Of a DNA stretch of 64,000 nucleotides, positions 57,416 to 64,000 are shown in pieces (positions within the stretch are counted from its first letter, which is position 1; each line of letters begins with the position of its first letter). This DNA comes from Peromyscus leucopus (taxonomy: Eukaryota; Chordata; Mammalia; Rodentia; Cricetidae), in contig NC_051069.1 in NCBI RefSeq assembly GCF_004664715.2, positions 72,376,647 to 72,440,646 on the forward strand, in the 5' to 3' direction. A program made the position numbers and the translations under genes. Below the pieces are notes generated by a model. The model searched no databases and had not been told where the DNA came from. It was given only the letters and a program-made list of their open reading frames with translations.

Positions 57416-58049
57416 GGAAACACATTGTCTACCAAAATTAAATCAGGGAGACGAACAACTGCAAAAATCTAGATCAGAAATACTGAAGCAGTACTAAGAA
57501 GTATTACAACAAAGAAAACCCAGGACCATATGGATTCACTCCCAAATTCTACCTAACATTTAGAGAACAAGTAACATCAGTGTTCCAAAGTGAGGGATCA
57601 TTACTAATCTCATTTTATGAAGTCAACTTTATCCTGGTTTCAAACCAGGATGAGGACACAAGAAAAAAACAAACAAACAAACAAACAAAAAACAAATAAA
57701 AAAACAAAGACCAAGTTCCCTGATAAACATATATGCAAGAATTGCTAATAAAATTCTTGCAAACCAAATTTAAGAACACCTTAGAAATATCATATACCAT
57801 GACCAAATTTGTTTCATTCTAGTGATGAAAGGTTGGTTCAATATACACAAATGAATAAGTGTGATTCAGCAGTAAGTAGATATATGACCAGGAATCACAA
57901 ACATCTCATTTGATGCAGAAAGGCTCTTGGAAGAATACAGTATTTTTTCATGATAAAAGCCCCATAGAAACCTGGAAGAGAAGCAACATACTTTAACATA
58001 GTAATGCCCGTATATGACAAATCTACAGCCAGCATTATACCAGTGGCAA

Positions 58050-58072
58050 AAAAAAAAAAAAAAAAAAAAAAT
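58050..58072. repeat. A-tract at the junction of inverted L1 elements
   Basis: A run of about 23 A separates the plus-strand L1 on the left from the minus-strand L1 on the right. Confidence 0.9.
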
Positions 58073-60164
58073 AGAATTTTAGAGCATTATTTAGAATTGT
58101 TGCACTTATATTCCTGGAGTATAGGGTCATTAGTTTTCTTTTTCGACTGTAGCTTTACCTGGTTTTGGCATTAGGCTACAGCTGGCTTCTTTAAAAGAGT
58201 TTGAAGGACTTTCATTTTCATTTTTTTTTCAGTATTGTAAAAATAATTGGAGCTAATTTTTATTAAAATGTTTTATAAAAATTTAGCAGTAAAGCCATCA
58301 GATCCTGAACTTCTATAAGATGAAAACTTTTAAATTATTGCTTCAATTTTATTACTCATTTTTAGATTTTTTTGCATTTAAATTCTCTTCTTCATTTCTA
58401 TTAGGTTATATGTTTCCAGAAAACTATCCACTTCCAAGACATATTTTTAGCTTATTATTTATTCAGGTTAGTGTCTTTAAGATTTTGTATTTCTGTGTTA
58501 TCAGCTGCAATGTGCCCTTTTTCATGTTTTATTTTACTTATTTGGATAGTTTTTCTTAGTCTAGCTAAAGGTTTGTTAATTTTTTTTCTTTCAAAGTACT
58601 AATTCTTTGTTACTTTGTTATTTTGTGTTGCTTTCCTTTTTATTTTAATTTAATTTGTTTATACTTTGATTTTTATTACATTTTCTTCTACATTGTATTT
58701 GGTTGGTTCTTGCTTTTTAAATTTTTTGAAGCACATGATTAGGGTGTTTATTTGAGATCTGTTTTTATCTATATATCTATTAGTGTAAACTTCCTTGCTT
58801 GTATTACCTTTATCTGTACTCCATACATATTTTGTGTGTGTGTGGTATGTAACCATTCGTTTCTAGAAAAAAAAATCCTTTTATAGTTTTTAATGATAGC
58901 CTGTTCATGATATTCAATTTAGAAGCATGATATTCAATTTCCATGCGTTTTGTGCTTTCCATGTATTTTCTTTTTATTTGTAGTTTTACAAAGTTATGAT
59001 CTGATAAAATATTTGATATAATTTCAGTTCTTTAAAAATATATTGAGACTTGGTCTGTGGCCAAAGATATAACCTAGTTCCATGTCCTGAAGAAATGAGT
59101 GTATTATCTGCTGCTTTGGATGGAATGTTCTACAGGTGCGTATTAGTTTCATTTGCAGTATAGTATGGTTCACCTCAGACGTGCATTTGATTTTTCTGCC
59201 TTGATGATTGGTCCATTAAGGAAAGTTAGGGTCTTTATTATCTCACTACTGTTGTGTCAGATATATATTATAGCTTATATATCTAATATATTTTTAGACC
59301 TAACAATGTTTGCTTTAAATACGTGAGTGGTCCCTTGTTGAATACACACATGTTTACAACTGTTATATCTTCTTGCTAGTTTATCTTTTTACCAATATGT
59401 AATTACTTTCTGCCTTTCAATAGTTTTGATTTAAAGTCGACTTTATCTGAGTATAACTACTCCTGCTCACTTTAAATTTCTATTTTCATGATATACTTTC
59501 CCCCCCCAACTTTTCACACATAGTTCAAATAAACTTTACCAATGAGGTGTGTTTCTTGTTTGCAGCAAATAGTTGGGTCCTGTGTTTTAGTGTGTGTTGG
59601 GGGGGTGGGGGGGTATGTTCTATGTCTTTTATTTGGTACATTTAATCCATAATTTCCATTCAATACTATTATTGATAAATAATATCAATAATTTGCTCTT
59701 GCTCATTGTGTTCTGCTTGTTTTGTGTATTTTTCTTTCTTTTCACCTCTTTTACTATTTCTGTTATTTAATGGTTTTCTTTGTGCTGAAGTTTGTTCTTC
59801 TACTGAGTATTGGGTAATTCATGTTCTGTGATAACAGTTATCTTTTTGTTTCTAATGTATGATTCATTTAAGTTTCTTTTTACAAAATATTTTGTTATTA
59901 TCATGTGTGCATATAATATGTATATAGGGGCATGCATGCATCACAGTATACACGTGGAGTCCAAAGGACAACTTTCAGAATTTGTTTTTTTTTTTCTTCT
60001 GCTTTAAGTTCTTTGAATAAAATTCATGCCATTAGTTTTGCATGCCTGCCTTGAGTATCTATTATAAAGCTGAATTGGTGGTAATTCCCTTAGTTTATCT
60101 TAATCTGAGAAAGACAATTTCACTTTCAGTTTTTAAGGATAATTTTGCTGGACATAGCGTGCTT

Positions 60165-60372
60165 TTTTTTTTTAATTTGTGGGAAGACACCATGTGTTAG
60201 GGTGAACATATATGGAAGACAAAGTGGGGTATCAGATCTCTTGGAGCTGAAATTACAAGCATTTTAGGGACATCTAACTTGTTACATGGCACTGGAATAA
60301 AAATTATGGTCCTTGTGATGTATGTAGCAAGTGCTCTTAACCAATGAGGAATCTCTTCAGCCTCCATATCGT
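60165..60372 (-). mobile_element. B3-type SINE
   Basis: 'ggggtatcagatctcttgga' and 'gcaagtgctcttaaccaatg' on the plus strand are reversed B3 landmarks. Confidence 0.75.
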
Positions 60373-60713
60373 AAGTTTTTTTTTTTTTTCCCTAGCAAGA
60401 TCTGCTGTATGGCTAATGAGCCTTCTCTTAAGTGTGACTTGACACCCCTTGCTGTTTTTAGGGGCTTCTGCTAAAACTTTTGACATTTTGACTATAATAT
60501 GCTTTGCTGAAGGTTTGTTTGGGTCTAATTGGAGGCTTTTGAGATGCTTAACTCTATTTACCTATGTCTCTGAGGATTTCAGAAGTTTATGAAACACTTT
60601 TCAGATTTTCATTACCTATTGGAATTTCATAGTATAAACAATTATTTGCTGAATTATATTCTAAAGTTTTTATAAATTTTATTCATGTTTCTTATAAAAA
60701 TTTGCTTTACTAA

Positions 60714-60865
60714 GCCGGGTGGTGGTGGCGCACGCCTTTAATCCCAGCACTAGGGAGGCAGAGTCAGGCGGATCTTTGTGAGTTCGAGGCCAGCCTGGTC
60801 TACAGAGTGAGATCCAGGAAAAGCACAAAGCTACACAGAGAAACCCTGTCTGGAAAAACCAAAAA
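60714..60865 (+). mobile_element. Young B1 SINE
   Basis: A full-length B1 with a short A tail is flanked by a 17-base duplication with one difference: aaaaatttgctttacta (60696-60712) and aaaaatttgctttatta (60866-60882). Confidence 0.95.
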
Positions 60866-61044
60866 AAAAATTTGCTTTATTATTTTTCCTAGTCATTTTT
60901 GCCTTAATACATCTATTCAAACTAGTTGTATTTTTATAAGAAGAAAAAATATAATAGGGAACTTCCATAACAACTAAGGTTCAGAAATTATTTCTTCTGC
61001 TTTTCCTAGTGTTTTTATGGAACTTCTCTATTATATTGAGAACT

Positions 61045-61268
61045 TAAAGGTTTTATTATTCTTTTATTAATTTGTGTGTATTCGAGTTTTGCCTGCATGT
61101 GCATGTGTGCTATGTGTATGCAGTGCCTGCAGAGACCAGAAGAAGGCATCAGATTCCTCTGGACCTGGAGTTTATAGATGGTTGTAAGACACCTTGTGGA
61201 TGCTAGGAATTGAACTTGGACCTTCTGGAAGAACAAGTCCTCTTAAATGGTAAACCATCTTTCCAAAT
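61045..61268 (-). mobile_element. B3-type SINE
   Basis: 'accagaagaaggcatcagat', 'ctggagtttatagatggttg' and 'gaacaagtcctcttaaatgg' are reversed B3 landmarks. Confidence 0.85.
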
Positions 61269-61499
61269 TCCCTATTATGTGTTTTATTTAAGTGATTGAA
61301 GTGTTTTAGTTCCAAGACATTATTGGATTTTTTTTCTTGTAGTTTCTATTTATTTGGTGGGTTTTCCATTATTTTAATTTCCTATTATAATTATTCTATG
61401 TTCTCTTGCATCTCACTGAAATTCCTTAGAATCACTAATTTTAAATTATTTTTCAGGCATTTCATAGGCTGCCTTCAATTTTATGTCTATTTTTGAAGA

Positions 61500-62860
61500 G
61501 TTGCTGTGCTCCTGAGGTATGCCTTTAAGCTTCATGGTGTTGATCCCTGATGCCACTTGTTCTTTTGCAGGTATCTGCTACATCTTTATGGTGTGGGGTA
61601 TGTAAAGGGCTGTCCTCAGAGCCCTTAAGGCAAGCACAGTTGGTGCCCCCAGGGTTTGGGCACCAGCAGACACAGTTCTGGCAGCACAGGATATGAAGAA
61701 GATCTTGTCCAGGATGCTCAGGATGAATGTGGGCATCATGTCTGAGTATTTGCCATCATCAGAAAGTCCTTGCATCACAGATAGAATAAGGGCTTTTCTT
61801 CTCAGATCCTGCCAGATAGGCACATTTGGTTCTGCAGTTTATGGCACTAGCAATATTGGATTTAAGGTGTTTAGACACAAAAGATACCTTCTTTAAGTTC
61901 CGGGGAGGATTAAGATTGGTTCCAGGAGTTGTCTAGCTATTAGTTTTTTCCACTGACCTAGGGAATCCAGATGATTCCTTCTCCTGGTTTCAGGGAACAA
62001 ATAAAAGAGGTTCTAGGGTATTGGGCACCAATAGGGAATTCACAGGTCTCTGAGATGTTCCCTAGGTTATTCATAGCATGAACAGGTAGGTAGCATTTTG
62101 GATAATAGAAGTAGCATCTATACTTCTTGTGATATAAAATATGATGAAGACCTTCACTAGGTCTGTGGGCTGATCACAAAGAATTCTGAAGCTTTTGGTT
62201 TTAGTATATGTGGTCTTGAACCAGTAGGACATGGGTAGGAATGTCCCATAAGTTAGGGTAGGGGAAGATCTGCCAACCATGAGTCTTAGGGCATTGGTAG
62301 TCACAATCCAGGGTATGAAGGATATGGATGAGCTCTTTCTCTAGTATTCAGGGATAAGGTTGAGTGCTGTGAAGACTTTTGTACCAGCAGGCATAGTCCC
62401 TACGCCATTAATCAGTAAGGAGACCTTGCCTACACTTCATGAGTTAAATGCGGGTGTTGATCAGCGTTGAAGCCACTGAGAAATCTTGGAAAGATGATTA
62501 CAGTTTCAATGGCTTGGACTAGGAAAGAGACTTTCCCTAGATACTTCCAGGTGAGTGCAGATGTTGGTGAGGCTTGGAGCCAAACTGCATCTATGTTCCT
62601 GGAGCTGTGAAGCTAGGCTTCCAACCAGTACCTCCAGTTCCAAGGCAGTGAGCATTGCCTGGGAGGTCCAGAGAGAACTTCCTTGAGATAGCAGTGTTCA
62701 AAATGCTGAAAAGATACATGATTATGTTTATGTTTCCTGGGGATAAGTGCCTGACAATACTGGAGGGCATCTTTTTCTGGAAGCTTAGATGACTGGTAGA
62801 GGAATCTGAGGCTAAGAAGGTAGACACTGGGCATTCTATGAAGAGTTCCAAGGACTGACC
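61500..62860. other. Unassigned 1.3-kb segment, possibly an L1 5' UTR
   Basis: Base composition shifts from the AT-rich L1 on its left to a more balanced segment that returns to AT-rich sequence after 62860. It follows directly where the 5' UTR of the minus-strand L1 would lie. No coding domain is visible in its short frames. Confidence 0.35.
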
Positions 62861-62869
62861 TGAGGAATT

Positions 62870-64000
62870 AATATTGATTTCATTAGATAATGGAAATTTA
62901 TTGTTTTGTTAGATCTTTGGACATAATGGCATTTTCATTTGATTGTTTATAAACATCTGCAAGATTATTGCCTTTTCTTGATATAGATCATTGGCAATTT
63001 GGTAAGAAGTTACTGTACAGGACACATGTTGGATCAATAGTCTGTGATAGAAAAGTGAAACAAACCTCTATGAATGACAGTATGGGAGCATTTGCATCCA
63101 CAATATTGTGCTTTTGAACACTGGAATATTTGGGACTTGCCTTTATTTAAAGTTAGACTTAAAACCACAGTGAACAAACCTATCAGTATGCTTCTGTTAA
63201 CTTAGATGAAAAAAAAAAAACCAGGAAAATATTATTTGTCATTTATCAAAATTCAACAAATTATAAGATTCTATAAGGCACAACAAATTCAAAGACACAA
63301 TTTTATACAGTATCTGTAGATAGTCTTAACGAATTTCGGAATGATAATGCTACAAATATGGTGTCTCTCCCAAATACATGTTACCTATTTCTAGAATGAG
63401 GATGATAGATCCTAAGGATGTGGTTGTTTATGCTTCTAAACAAAAAATATTGGATTATTGAATTTAAATTTTATATCAAGTGACAAAAGCAAATTCTCAT
63501 TTGAAGGATTTTTAAAGGCAAATAAACCCACTGGTGTCACCAAATACAGACTGTGTGTCTTGTTTTGATGACTTGTCTTAACGATTAACATCCTGGATTA
63601 CCTTCTGTCCTGCTCTGTTAATGGACAATGTATTCTAACTACTGGACTGGCAATTCATGCTAACTTGAGGAAGTTAAATAGATTTGAAACCCAGTCAGAT
63701 TTCAAGTTTGGCCAACCTTACCAGGGGAAGTGAAGAAAGGTTGAGATGGTTTCGAAGAATCAATAGTGCCCTCTAAAGGAAATTCACGTGATGGACATTC
63801 AATATCCAGAGTTAGTTCAGCCACGGTGTTGCTTAGTTGTAATTTCTGACATGGATTTAAAATTATCAAGGGAATTCAAGACAGCTCTTATCATGGATCT
63901 CAAGGAGCTGTCAATGCCAACCTTGGATCGCACAGTAGAGCCGTTTTAACTATACTTCCGTCAGTGTGAACTATCCCATCTTTGCGGAAAGTTCCTGGCG
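62870..64000. other. Unique non-coding sequence
   Basis: No gene or repeat recognised to the window end. Confidence 0.45.

Larger units (their letters stand above)
54590..58050 (+). mobile_element. Decayed L1, ORF1 through reverse transcriptase
   Basis: An ancient plus-strand L1. 'cagaagaaagaatatcagaa' (about 54980) matches the L1 ORF1 coiled-coil region. 55340-55620 matches the ORF1 RNA-binding region. About 56010-56390 matches the endonuclease region ('acctcactggtaaagaac', 'tttcaataccccactctca'). 57420-58045 matches the reverse-transcriptase region ('ttgctaataaaattcttgca', 'tgatgcagaaaggctcttgg'). It is interrupted by B1, U6, B2 and MT insertions and has many stops. It ends at an A run. 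Confidence 0.75.
58075..61500 (-). mobile_element. Decayed L1, reverse transcriptase back through ORF1
   Basis: Read on the minus strand, 58080-58330 matches the early reverse-transcriptase region ('tcaggatctgatggctttac'). 58960-59600 matches the endonuclease region. About 60000-60160 and 60375-60700 fit the ORF1 side. Insertions of two B3 and one B1 SINE break it. Its 3' part is absent. Confidence 0.65.

Noticed and set aside
54590..61500. Possible intact second L1
   Set aside because: Numerous stops, insertions and inverted halves show both copies are decayed remnants.

Overview
This window looks like a stretch of nuclear genome from a muroid rodent, most likely a cricetid (hamster, vole or deer-mouse group). 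The evidence is the mix of interspersed repeats. There are B1, B2/B3, B4 and ID-type SINEs, MaLR LTRs of the MT and ORR1 types, dense (CA)n/(GA)n microsatellites, and B1 copies whose 3' half reads 'ccaggaaaggcgcaaagct', a form I associate with cricetids rather than with Mus. No conventional protein-coding gene, spliced exon set, CRISPR array or intact RNA gene could be supported. It reads as intergenic or deep intronic DNA with one 500-N assembly gap at 40686-41185.

Layout. 1-8 kb: mostly unique sequence with one B4 SINE, a 374-bp solo LTR with a perfect 6-bp target duplication, and a B2/B3 copy. 8-14.8 kb: SINEs, an unusual AT-only repeat block, two more solo LTRs (one inside a B3 SINE), an MT LTR interrupted by a nested ORR1 LTR, and a 5'-truncated L1 tail. 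14.8-26.5 kb: largely unique, including a compound microsatellite cluster at 20.66-21.06 kb and a candidate conserved non-coding element near 25.6-26.1 kb. 26.5-36 kb: B1 copies, a 15-bp minisatellite, one small ORF with a signal-peptide-like segment, old L1 remnants, and an LTR carrying four 25-bp repeats. 36.7-44.4 kb: oppositely oriented L1 pieces, a very young B1 with a 54-A tail, the gap and microsatellites.

The main object is a full-length young L1 retrotransposon on the minus strand (45271-52412), bounded by 15-bp target-site duplications. It has a GC-rich repeated promoter (5' UTR), an intact 411-codon ORF1, and an ORF2 spanning endonuclease, reverse transcriptase and zinc-knuckle regions. 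ORF2 is broken by a single one-nucleotide frameshift at about 47830. Two features stand out: the promoter is a higher-order array of about 30-bp GC-rich subunits, and the ORF1 coiled coil contains an eight-residue repeat with a hydrophobic residue every fourth position.

53-64 kb: an inverted pair of decayed L1 elements (plus strand to 58.05 kb, minus strand from 58.07 kb) meeting at an A-tract. They carry later insertions (MT LTRs, B1, B2, B3) and a truncated U6 snRNA retropseudogene. About 1.3 kb at 61.5-62.86 kb could not be assigned. The elements do not form a pathway; the window is a record of layered retrotransposition. Family names come from remembered consensus sequences and were not checked by alignment.
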